Source: Ruoffia tabacinasalis (lineage in GTDB: Bacteria; Bacillota; Bacilli; Lactobacillales; Aerococcaceae). Taken from it: a DNA stretch of 64,000 nt. Made by a program: the position numbers and the translations under genes. This document shows, piece after piece, positions 16,869-24,242 of the stretch. The DNA lies in contig NZ_JBHSHQ010000035.1 in NCBI RefSeq assembly GCF_042652985.1, positions 1-64,000 on the forward strand, written 5' to 3'. How positions within the stretch are numbered: position 1 is the stretch's first letter; each line of letters opens with the position of its first letter. The notes beneath the pieces were generated by a model. It saw only the letters and a program-made list of their open reading frames with translations. It ran no database searches and was not told the DNA's origin.

Positions 16869-17819
16869 CTAATCTATTTGAATTGAACTTGCATCAATAT
16901 CAACAGCTTCTGCGAATTCTTCATTTACAACTAACTCAAAGTTATTACCAACTTCAACTGGCATATCAGCTGGAGATAAATCTTCATCTAACATACGCTT
17001 AACCATGTCAGCTGTTTGTACACCGTAGTCGAAGTAAGAGTTTGAAATTGTTGCTAAACCATTGGCATTAATTGTTGAGTCAGATGAACCAATTAACGCT
17101 AAACCAGCTTCTTTTCCGATATCACCTACAAGTGAGATTGAACTATCAATCGTATTATCAGTCACTAATAAAATTGCATCGGATTCATTAACTAAAGCAG
17201 CCATGACTTGCGCAATATCATTCGTGTTCGTTACTGATTGGACAATATGATTTAGTCCTTTTTCTTCGATAACTTCTGTCGCAATATCAACTTGATGCTG
17301 TGCGTTAACTTCACTTGAATTGTAAATTGTTCCGATGTTTTGTGCATCAGGTACAACTTGTACTAATAAATCTACGTGATCGGCAATTGGACCTAAGTTT
17401 GTCGTTCCAGTTAAATTACGTCCGGGTGCTTCCATTGAATCAACTAACATGGCTTCAACGGGTGCTGCTACTGCTGCAAAAAATATTGGCTTCTCCTCTT
17501 CAACAGATGCTAAAGCTTGTGCAGCTGGTGTGGCAATCGCAAAGATAATATCATTATCACGCGCGACTTTCTCTGATAATGACTGTAATGTTGTCATATC
17601 GCTGTTCGCATTTTGTAAGTCCCACTCGACATTCCCATCTAATAGCTCATCGATGCGCTCTATAAAGCCGTCACGTGTGTCATCTAAAGCTTCATGACTG
17701 ACATGCTGTAAGATACCGATTTTAATTGGTTCATCTTGGGCTTTAACCGTTTGAGTTGCTGGAAAAATAGATAAGAACGCTAAGGCAATGATTGAAACTA
17801 ATTGAATTATTTTTTTCAT
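16869..17819 (-). CDS. ABC importer binding protein, third copy (PF04392 family)
   Basis: A 316-residue extracellular binding protein. After a signal peptide (about 1-27, ending TVKA-QDE) it shows the family stretches IGILQHVSHEALDDT, AIATPAAQALASVE, TGTTNLGPIADHVDLLVQVVPDA, GTIYNSSEVNA and LLVTDNTIDSSISLVGDIGKEAGLALIGSSDS. It is a clear paralogue of the two genes upstream. There is no lipobox cysteine. The family binds aromatic amino acids in characterised cases (Trp in streptococci, Tyr in Clostridioides), which agrees with the Tyr/Phe-rich leader peptide of this operon. Confidence 0.85.
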   Translation of the reverse strand: MKKIIQLVSIIALAFLSIFPATQTVKAQDEPIKIGILQHVSHEALDDTRDGFIERIDELLDGNVEWDLQNANSDMTTLQSLSEKVARDNDIIFAIATPAAQALASVEEEKPIFFAAVAAPVEAMLVDSMEAPGRNLTGTTNLGPIADHVDLLVQVVPDAQNIGTIYNSSEVNAQHQVDIATEVIEEKGLNHIVQSVTNTNDIAQVMAALVNESDAILLVTDNTIDSSISLVGDIGKEAGLALIGSSDSTINANGLATISNSYFDYGVQTADMVKRMLDEDLSPADMPVEVGNNFELVVNEEFAEAVDIDASSIQID

Positions 17820-17830
17820 TTTATATGCTC

Positions 17831-18787
17831 CTATTCAATCGTTGACGGATCGACACCGATGGCTTCAGCAAAATCTTCGTTCACTATGATTTGAAAATCT
17901 TTCCCTAATTCAATTTCCATTTCTCCAGGGTTTAAATCTTCATCCAACATGCGAATAACCATTTCTGCTGTTTGAACTCCGTAGTCTTCATAAGAGTTTG
18001 ATAATGTTGCTAATCCGTTTGTGCGTACTACCGAATCTGATGAACCGATTGTTGGGATTCCCGCTTCTTTAGCAATATCTCCAACTAAAGTAATCGCACT
18101 ATCAATCGTATTATCCGTTACCATGAACATTGCATCGACATTCCCAACAAGTGCATTCATCACTTGTGCAATATCGTTCGTACTAATCACTGTTTGAACC
18201 TCAGTCGCTAACCCTTGCTCTTCAAGTAATTCAACGGCTACACCCGCTTGAACTTGTGAGTTGACCTCACTTGAGTTATAAATTAATCCTACTGTTTTAA
18301 CATCTGGAAAATTTCGTATTAATAAGTCGACTTGTTCTTCAATCGGAGCCATATCACTTGTACCCGTAATATTTCCTCCAGGTACTTCCATAGAGTCTGC
18401 TAAACCGGCTTCAACTGGATCCGTTACTGCTGCTATAAAGATTGGCTTCACTTGTTCAACTGATGCTAAAGTTTGAGCTGCGGGTGTTGCAATGGCAAAG
18501 AGTATATCGTTATCACGTGCAACTTTTTCACTTAATGATTGAAGACTCGCTTGGTCACCACTTGCATTATTAATATCCCATTCAATACGGTCGCCGTATG
18601 CAGAATCTTCTAGTGTCTCTTGAAAACCTTTCAGAACTGCATCTAAAGCTTCATGCTCTACATATTGAACGACACCAATATTGATTGTTTCTTCTTGCGC
18701 TTTGACTGCTTGACCACCTGCTAATATTGGAAGTAAAGCTAATACGACGGTAGTTATAATATTAATAAATTTAAATCGACTTTTCAT
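17831..18787 (-). CDS. ABC importer binding protein, second copy (PF04392 family)
   Basis: A 318-residue binding protein closely similar along its length to the copy downstream, from IGVVQYVEHEALDAVLKGF through AIATPAAQTLASVEQVKP and LIYNSSEVNSQVQAG to FMVTDNTIDSAITLVGDIAKEAGIPTIGSSDS. The signal peptide ends QAVKA-QEE without a cysteine. Only 11 bases separate it from the third copy. The triplet probably arose by tandem duplication; different copies may bind different ligands or affinities. Which ligand each one binds cannot be read from the sequence. Confidence 0.85.
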   Translation of the reverse strand: MKSRFKFINIITTVVLALLPILAGGQAVKAQEETINIGVVQYVEHEALDAVLKGFQETLEDSAYGDRIEWDINNASGDQASLQSLSEKVARDNDILFAIATPAAQTLASVEQVKPIFIAAVTDPVEAGLADSMEVPGGNITGTSDMAPIEEQVDLLIRNFPDVKTVGLIYNSSEVNSQVQAGVAVELLEEQGLATEVQTVISTNDIAQVMNALVGNVDAMFMVTDNTIDSAITLVGDIAKEAGIPTIGSSDSVVRTNGLATLSNSYEDYGVQTAEMVIRMLDEDLNPGEMEIELGKDFQIIVNEDFAEAIGVDPSTIE

Positions 18788-18806
18788 TTTGAATTCTCCT
18801 TATCTT

Positions 18807-19814
18807 TTATTCGGAATCTTCAGAGCTCTCTTCTTCAGATTCTTCTGTATTTTCTTCTTCTGAACCTAAACTAATATTAGATAGGTCCAGACCTAATGTT
18901 TCTGCATTTTCTTCATTAACAACTAATTCTAAAGCATCTGCAGATTCAACTGGGATAATCTCACCTGATTCAATGATTTCCACTAACATTCCCGCTGTTT
19001 GTTTACCTAGTTCATAATAATCTAAACCGTATGTCGTTAATCCATTTGCTAACGTCATATCTTTTGATCCACCGATAATTGGTAGCTCAGCTTCTAATGC
19101 CAAATCTCCAACCAGTGACATCGCACTTGCGATGGTGTTATCAGTTACCGTAAATACTGCATCAACATCATCATTAACTAAGCCACTCATGATTTGAGAG
19201 ATATCATTCGTTGAAGTCACAGTTGCTTCCACTACTTCAATGCCTGCTTCTTCTAAAGTGGCTGTTGCTTTTTCCGCTTCACTCACTGAGTTTGCTTCAC
19301 CTGAGTTATAGATGATTCCAACACGCTCTGCGTCAGGAACAACTGCTTGTAGTAAGGCAACTTGGTCTTCAATTGGACCAGCGTCTGTTGTACCTGTAAT
19401 ATTTGCTTCTGGGTCTTCTAAGTTTTCGACTAAACCAGCACCAACCGGATCACTGACTGATGAGAACAATACGGGTTTCGTTTGTTCAACGTTCGCAATA
19501 GCTTGAGCGGCTGGAGTTGCAATAGCGAAGATATAATCACTACTGTTCGTCACATTCTCACTCATAGATTGTAAGTTTGCTGTGTCTCCTGATGCATTTA
19601 AATAATTTAAAATAAGATTTTCACCTTCAACATAACCGGCTTCTTCTAAGCCATCAATGAAACCTTGATAGTTTTGGTCTAATGATTCATGCTCTACAAA
19701 TTGAAGGACACCTACGTTAATTGCTTCTTGATCTTGTGCTTCTGCAGACATTGGCGCTGCGATTGTACCTAATGCTAATAATGAAACTAAGGCTGTTTTT
19801 AAATATCGATACAT
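18807..19814 (-). CDS. ABC importer binding protein, first copy (PF04392 family)
   Basis: A 335-residue binding protein, the first gene of the operon. The signal peptide (MYRYLKTALVSLLALGTIAAP..., ending SAEA-QDQ) has no lipobox. Family motifs are VGVLQFVEHESLDQNYQGF, AIATPAAQAIANVEQTKP, TGTTDAGPIEDQVALLQAVVPDAE and FTVTDNTIASAMSLVGDLA. It differs from the other two by an acidic tail of about 20 Glu/Ser residues (EEENTEESEEESSEDSE) and by larger sequence distance. A ribosome site (GGAGG) sits before the ATG, directly after the leader terminator. Confidence 0.85.
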   Translation of the reverse strand: MYRYLKTALVSLLALGTIAAPMSAEAQDQEAINVGVLQFVEHESLDQNYQGFIDGLEEAGYVEGENLILNYLNASGDTANLQSMSENVTNSSDYIFAIATPAAQAIANVEQTKPVLFSSVSDPVGAGLVENLEDPEANITGTTDAGPIEDQVALLQAVVPDAERVGIIYNSGEANSVSEAEKATATLEEAGIEVVEATVTSTNDISQIMSGLVNDDVDAVFTVTDNTIASAMSLVGDLALEAELPIIGGSKDMTLANGLTTYGLDYYELGKQTAGMLVEIIESGEIIPVESADALELVVNEENAETLGLDLSNISLGSEEENTEESEEESSEDSE

Positions 19815-19849
19815 AATTTATTCCTCCATTTTTTCCTATTTTTTATAAC

Positions 19850-19888
19850 AAAAAACCCCTGTCAGATTTGATTAAAATCTAACAGGGG
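19850..19888 (-). terminator. Leader terminator of the ABC operon
   Basis: The stem CCCCTGTTAGATTT/AAATCTGACAGGGG is followed by TTTTTTG on the minus strand, just upstream of the first binding-protein gene. Its 5' arm has a perfect competitor at 19934-19953. Confidence 0.88.
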
Positions 19889-20052
19889 TAAAGAACTTCT
19901 CTTATCCTCTATATAGGTGAACCTCTTTGATACACCCGCTTTAGATTTTAATCTTTCGATTATTTATCTATGCGGGCATCATAATTGACAGCTCCTCATA
20001 GATACAAACGTTAACGTTTACGGTTTGTATCTATCGTTGTCAGATACAAACA

Positions 20053-20109
20053 CTATCTAAAGTAGCTGTAAAAATATGCTGATAATTGTATGCAAAGATG
20101 TTTAGTCAT
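20053..20109 (-). CDS. Tyr/Phe-rich leader peptide
   Basis: The ATG at 20109 is preceded by AAAGGAA at a good distance and lies about 30 bases after the expected transcription start. It encodes 18 residues, MTKHLCIQLSAYFYSYFR, then TAG. Five of six residues at 12-17 are aromatic (Tyr-Phe-Tyr-Ser-Tyr-Phe), the pattern expected of a ribosome-stalling attenuator that senses tyrosine or phenylalanine. Segment 1 of the attenuator starts one base after the stop codon. No known named leader peptide is recognised. Confidence 0.7.
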   Translation of the reverse strand: MTKHLCIQLSAYFYSYFR

Positions 20110-20209
20110 CGAGAATGTTCCTTTCAGTACGTTTTTGTTGTATCTAATATAACTGACTCATTATTAAAAGTCAACACATATTTCAAGTTTATTATAATCT
20201 TCTTATCAT

Positions 20210-21208
20210 TTAATTCACACGATGTTGATTTGTTCCCGTTTTGATTACTTCTAAAGCTGAGTTTAATCCACCTTCAACTAAATTTTGAACAGCAATATCT
20301 GTATAGTAAGCAATATGTGGTGTGTAATGAATCTTTGGATGATTCAGAATTTGAAGGAAAACTTCATCTTCAATTGTCTTCCCTTCCCAATTTTTAGGAA
20401 TAAACGGACCTTCATCTTCATAAACATCTAAGGCAGCATTTCTAATTTGTCCACGATCGATGGCTTCAATTAAGTCTTGGGTATTCACTATCTTACCGCG
20501 AGCTGCATTGATTAAAGTCGCGCCAGGCTTCATCTGATTGAATAAATCATGGTTAAACTGGTGGTAATTATCTTCAGTCAACGGCATGTGGATGCTCACA
20601 ATATCAGCATCTTTGATTGCTGTTTGCAAGTCAGGTTGATAAGCTACGTGTGTTTTGAACTCTTCACGTTCGACAATATCATATCCGACCACTTCAGCTC
20701 CAAAGCCATGTTTGTAGATTTTGGCTACTCTTGATCCAATTCGACCGACACCAATCACAGCCACTTTTAAGCTTTGAATCGAATGACTTCGAATGCTTGG
20801 CTCCCAAGTGAAGTTTTGTGATGCCACTCTTTGGTCAATTTCATCACTATTTCGAATGAGACGCATGGCAGCATAAACAGCAAACTCTGCGATTGATTCT
20901 GGAGAGTAACTTGGAACATTTGTAATGATGACATCATTATCACTCGCTGCTTTTATATCATACATCTCATAACCAGCGCTTCTTTGAGCAATAACTGGTA
21001 TCCCCAATTCTTTGAGCTTCGAGTAGACAGGCTCTACAATATCGGAAGCTTGCATATTCGTTATCCCATCAAAGCCTTCTGCTAAGTGAACTGTCTCTGG
21101 CGTTATATATTCTGGTGTCATTTCGACATGAATCGAATGCGCCTTCGACCATTGCTCCATTACCTCTGCTTCTTCTGGTGTCACACCAAATGCGATGATT
21201 TTTGTCAA
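20210..21208 (-). CDS. D-2-hydroxyacid dehydrogenase (D-lactate dehydrogenase family)
   Basis: A 332-residue NAD-dependent enzyme that reduces a 2-oxoacid to the D-hydroxyacid. The nucleotide-binding motif VAVIGVGRIGSRVAKIY (about 147-163) and NAARGKIVNTQDLIEAID with the substrate arginine are clear, as are DVYEDEGPF and HPKIHYTPHIAYYTD with the catalytic histidine. Sequence and length suit D-lactate or D-2-hydroxyisocaproate dehydrogenases of lactic acid bacteria; the substrate cannot be decided. The start is TTG at 21208 with AAAAGGAGAG upstream. Its own leader and terminator precede it. The aromatic-type importer lies downstream and a branched-chain aminotransferase upstream, so a role in amino-acid-derived 2-oxoacids is possible. 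Confidence 0.88.
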   Translation of the reverse strand: MTKIIAFGVTPEEAEVMEQWSKAHSIHVEMTPEYITPETVHLAEGFDGITNMQASDIVEPVYSKLKELGIPVIAQRSAGYEMYDIKAASDNDVIITNVPSYSPESIAEFAVYAAMRLIRNSDEIDQRVASQNFTWEPSIRSHSIQSLKVAVIGVGRIGSRVAKIYKHGFGAEVVGYDIVEREEFKTHVAYQPDLQTAIKDADIVSIHMPLTEDNYHQFNHDLFNQMKPGATLINAARGKIVNTQDLIEAIDRGQIRNAALDVYEDEGPFIPKNWEGKTIEDEVFLQILNHPKIHYTPHIAYYTDIAVQNLVEGGLNSALEVIKTGTNQHRVN

Positions 21209-21230
21209 ATGAATCTCTCCTTTTAATCTA

Positions 21231-21376
21231 AAAAAGCCCGTTCAGATTTAACTAAACGGACTTTCAAGTGATGTCGTTGAATCAATTTATGCACCGTTTA
21301 TTCTTGTTGTCGCTAACCAAGATGGTATAAGATAAATTGTTAAATTCATATTACGCTATTATGTGACTCAAGTCAA
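21231..21376 (-). promoter_or_regulatory. Promoter and terminator-bearing leader of the hydroxyacid dehydrogenase gene
   Basis: Minus-strand TTGACT (21371-21376) and TAATAT (21348-21353) are 17 bases apart. About 110 transcribed bases later an intrinsic terminator (AAGTCCGTT/AACGGGCTT with T-run, 21231-21264) stands directly before the ribosome site. An upstream TAAACGG (about 21294-21300) can pair with CCGTTTA of the terminator, so an antiterminator is possible. I recognise no known riboswitch class, and there is no plausible leader peptide inside the transcript. Confidence 0.6.
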
Positions 21377-21400
21377 TTTGTTTTTAATTGAATTCTCATT

Positions 21401-22177
21401 TTAATTTAATTCTTCTTTGGTGTCGGTTAAATCACCTGAGTGTTTGAGACTAAAGCCGAGATTCATCTCCGGTTGATCATCTTCATATCCTAGGTAAACA
21501 ATCCCAAAATCCTTCAACCTAGCAAATACCTCTCTAAATTCGCGTTCAAAGCGAGTAGAATTTACTTCTTCAGCAGCTACCCCAAGCGCCTCACAGCCTA
21601 AGCCTTTAGCAAGTAGTAGAGCTCGCGGAAGGTGGTAACCTTGAGTGACAATCACAACTTGATCCAAACCAATCACTTCTTTTAATCGGTATAAACTTGC
21701 ATGTGTGGAATAACCTGCATGATCTAAATAAATTTGCTCACTTGGCACCCCTTTGTCGACTAGATATTGTTTCATAACGCCGACCTCATTGTAGTATTGG
21801 TCCGCATGATCTCCACTCATAATCAGCGGATTATCTGGATTCTCCAAATGAATTTCATATGCTTTATCTAAACGATTCGCTAATATTTGACTCGGGTATT
21901 CATTATTTACAACGCCCGCTCCAAGTACAAGGATTGGCACATCATCATTCATAGTTTGATTTATTTCGTTCGCATCGACGACATTCGAACTTGTTGAGAG
22001 AATAACAAACAAGTTAATTCCAATCACAGCTAGGGCAGCTAATGAAACAACGGTTAAAAGAAACTTGCCCACGCTTTTTATAATAAACCAAATAAAATTA
22101 ACAATAATAACGATCGATATTCCCTCCCTTGAAATTTGACTGTTTAGTATATTACCAATCATTTTTAAGGGGTTCAA
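21401..22177 (-). CDS. SanA/YdcF-like DUF218 membrane protein
   Basis: A protein of about 250 residues with an N-terminal hydrophobic helix (about 35-60) and a DUF218 domain. Visible motifs are ILVLGAGVVNNEYPSQILANRLDKA, PLIMSGDHA, YLDHAGYSTHASLYRLKEVIG and VVIVTQGYHLPRALLLAKGLG. The family acts in envelope integrity in some bacteria, but its reaction is unclear. The start is uncertain: the longest reading begins with TTG at 22177, and an ATG lies at 22162; neither has a good ribosome site. Confidence 0.8.
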   Translation of the reverse strand: MNPLKMIGNILNSQISREGISIVIIVNFIWFIIKSVGKFLLTVVSLAALAVIGINLFVILSTSSNVVDANEINQTMNDDVPILVLGAGVVNNEYPSQILANRLDKAYEIHLENPDNPLIMSGDHADQYYNEVGVMKQYLVDKGVPSEQIYLDHAGYSTHASLYRLKEVIGLDQVVIVTQGYHLPRALLLAKGLGCEALGVAAEEVNSTRFEREFREVFARLKDFGIVYLGYEDDQPEMNLGFSLKHSGDLTDTKEELN

Positions 22178-22215
22178 TATATAACCGTTATATTTAATAA
22201 ATAATTATACTTTAA

Positions 22216-22252
22216 TAAAAAAACTACACTATCAAACGATAGTGCAGCTTTA
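22216..22252 (-). terminator. Terminator after the aminotransferase gene
   Basis: The stem CACTATC/GATAGTG is followed by AGTTTTTTT on the minus strand, seven bases after the aminotransferase stop. Confidence 0.8.
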
Positions 22253-22258
22253 ATAAAC

Positions 22259-23308
22259 TTATTTAGTTACATCGACGGTTTGAACCCAGCCTTCAGGTGC
22301 TTCAACGTCACCCTTTTGAATTCCTACTAATTCAGCATAAAGTTGTTGGGTAATTTCCCCTACTTTAACACCGTCTGTATAAGTATACTCTTTATCACCA
22401 TGCGTAATTGAACTGATTGGCGCAATGACCGCAGCTGTACCCATAGCTCCCGTTTCACTGAACTGGTCTAATTCATCCACATAAACATCGCCTTCGACAA
22501 CTTCTAAGTCTAAACGGTTTTCTGCTAACCAAATTAACGAACGTTTCGTAATACTTGGTAGAATCGATGGCGATTTAGGTGTGACAAATTTATTATCTTT
22601 TGTAATACCGAAGAAATTCGCAGAACCAACTTCTTCAATCTTCGTATGAGTCGCTGGATCTAAATAAATCGCGTCACTATACCCTTGGTCCTTCGCAAGT
22701 TTTCCTGGTAAGTAACTACTTGCATAGTTTCCACCAACTTTTTGTGCTCCCGTTCCTCTTGGTGCCGCACGGTCAAAATCACTCACTAAGAATTTAGACG
22801 GCGCCATTCCACCTTTAAAATACGGTCCCACAGGCGTCACAAAAACAGTGAATAAATATTCTTTTGCAGGTTGAACCCCAACTGTATCGCCGATTCCAAT
22901 TAATAATGGACGAATATATAAAGTCGCTCCACTTTCATAAGGAGGGACCCACTCTTCATTGGCACGTACAACTTCATGAATTGCGTTAATAAAATCTTCT
23001 TCTGGATACGCTGGCATTAGTAATTTTTCAGCTGAATCTATTAAACGTTGTGCATTTAATTCTGGACGGAATAATTGAATTTTGCCTGTTTTAGTGCGGT
23101 AAGCTTTCATTCCTTCAAAGGCTTGTTGTCCGTAATGAAGTGCTGTTGATGCTTCAGAGATGAAGACATTCTTTTCTGTTTCAATACGTCCTTCAGACCA
23201 CTCGCCATCTTTATAATATGCACGGAATTTTTTTCCCGTATCAATATATCCGAAGCCTAACTCGCCCCAATTAATCGTTTCTGGTGTTATCTTAGTCAAA
23301 ACTCTCAT
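22259..23308 (-). CDS. ilvE: Branched-chain amino acid aminotransferase
   Basis: A 349-residue fold-type IV PLP enzyme that interconverts Leu/Ile/Val and their 2-oxoacids. The motif TGAQKVGGNYASSYLP (about 187-202) contains the PLP lysine, and EEVGSANFFGI (about 224-234) is the conserved phosphate-binding region. Length and the N-terminal ETINWGELGFGYI match the bacterial long form. The start is uncertain: GGAAGG directly abuts the ATG at 23308, while a TTG at 23299 stands nine bases from it and may be the true start. It is followed by its own terminator and appears monocistronic. Confidence 0.92.
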   Translation of the reverse strand: MRVLTKITPETINWGELGFGYIDTGKKFRAYYKDGEWSEGRIETEKNVFISEASTALHYGQQAFEGMKAYRTKTGKIQLFRPELNAQRLIDSAEKLLMPAYPEEDFINAIHEVVRANEEWVPPYESGATLYIRPLLIGIGDTVGVQPAKEYLFTVFVTPVGPYFKGGMAPSKFLVSDFDRAAPRGTGAQKVGGNYASSYLPGKLAKDQGYSDAIYLDPATHTKIEEVGSANFFGITKDNKFVTPKSPSILPSITKRSLIWLAENRLDLEVVEGDVYVDELDQFSETGAMGTAAVIAPISSITHGDKEYTYTDGVKVGEITQQLYAELVGIQKGDVEAPEGWVQTVDVTK

Positions 23309-23518
23309 CCTTCCAATAATAAAATCATAGTCATATACTACAACTTATTGATTAAAAAAGCTACAATTCTATGAGAAAACTATTTGAATTGTCTCATAAT
23401 ACTTTATTTATCCCTTATTTAACGTGTATTGCAATATACTTGTTATCTTTCTGTTATAGATTCATGTTACAATGCTTATACAATTTTACAAGAATATGCA
23501 TGTCGAAAGGAAATATAT

Positions 23519-24187
23519 ATGAAGAAACTTTTACTACTCACTCTACTTTTCACTTTAAGTGGGTGTAGTTACTTTACGAGTGAACCTGAAAGTGTCACGA
23601 CTCCAAATCAAGAAACGCAAACAGAAAGTCAAAGTGAGGAAGTTGCTCAAGAGGCAACTGAATCAACGCCAGCAAATAATACCTTTGACAATGTCTTTAA
23701 CGAAACAGTTATTGGACAAGATCGCTACCCTGCGACAACGTTACCTGATTCAATTCCCATTAGCGACTTACGTGTAGCCATCGATGAGTTCTACACAGAA
23801 GCGATGCCAGAAGACGAAAAAGAAATGAATTATGAAAAAATAGATCCTGAAACGATCGAAACACTTCAAGAAACATTCAGTGAAAATGAAGTCTACGAGC
23901 CCCTTGATATTACCGTGGACCAAATTTCGCTTGAATTAGGTGGCGAAACAAATTATATCGCGCGTATCGTTGTTGGTATGCCTTATGAAGAAGCTGAGGA
24001 TTTAATTGAGGAACATGATATTTTAGTCCTAAATGAAGCTCTCAGCCAATTAGAAAACCGTTTAGTACTCTTAGCTCATTACGATGGAGAGGCTGATACA
24101 TTAACGCCGTATCATTTAAATAATAGTACAACGAGTATCTTCTCGCTCGCAGATTCTGAAGGCGAAACTTCTTCAGATTCTGAATAA
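23519..24187 (+). CDS. Hypothetical lipoprotein
   Basis: A 222-residue protein whose start is fixed by AAAGGA before the ATG at 23519. The signal peptide MKKLLLLTLLFTLSGCSYF ends in a clear lipobox (LSGC), so the mature protein should be lipid-anchored. A Glu/Thr/Ser-rich linker (about 22-55) is followed by a folded acidic domain with no motif I recognise; the C-terminus is again Ser/Glu-rich. It proves that this organism makes ordinary lipoproteins, in contrast to the ABC binding proteins nearby. Function unknown. Confidence 0.8.
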   Translation: MKKLLLLTLLFTLSGCSYFTSEPESVTTPNQETQTESQSEEVAQEATESTPANNTFDNVFNETVIGQDRYPATTLPDSIPISDLRVAIDEFYTEAMPEDEKEMNYEKIDPETIETLQETFSENEVYEPLDITVDQISLELGGETNYIARIVVGMPYEEAEDLIEEHDILVLNEALSQLENRLVLLAHYDGEADTLTPYHLNNSTTSIFSLADSEGETSSDSE

Positions 24188-24203
24188 TAATTTATGACAT
24201 AGT

Positions 24204-24240
24204 AAAAGCCCGTCACACTGTAAAAAGGTGACGGGCTTTT
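24204..24240. terminator. Bidirectional terminator
   Basis: A perfect 13-bp stem, AAAAGCCCGTCAC/GTGACGGGCTTTT, lies between the convergent lipoprotein and sigma-54 genes, with U-runs in both directions. Confidence 0.9.
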
Positions 24241-24242
24241 GT

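Larger units (their letters stand above)
19850..20174 (-). promoter_or_regulatory. Promoter and attenuator leader of the ABC operon
   Basis: Read on the minus strand, the promoter is TTGACT (20169-20174), 17 bases, TATATT (20146-20151). The leader has, in order: a leader peptide gene (20053-20109); segment 1 GTTTGTATCT (20042-20051); segment 2 ATAGATACAAAC (20023-20034), able to pair with segment 1 or with segment 3 GTTTGTATCTAT (19998-20009); a ribosome site GAGGAG (19992-19997) with mini-ORF ATG-ATG-CCC-GCA-TAG (19968-19982). Next comes GCGGGT, which can pair with GCCCGC of the mini-ORF. The strand 19934-19953 is complementary to the 5' arm of the terminator (19870-19889: 13 paired bases plus GGGT/ACCC). 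The terminator itself is at 19850-19888. All pairings are visible; the regulatory logic is inference. Confidence 0.75.

Noticed and set aside
19850..20174. T-box riboswitch before the TrpXYZ-like operon
   Set aside because: The T-box core AGGGTGGNACCGCG and a stem I specifier arrangement are absent. The leader-peptide reading explains the sequence better.
21340..21352. Leader peptide beginning MNLTIYLIPSW before the hydroxyacid dehydrogenase
   Set aside because: Its ATG overlaps the -10 element, so it lies upstream of the expected transcription start.
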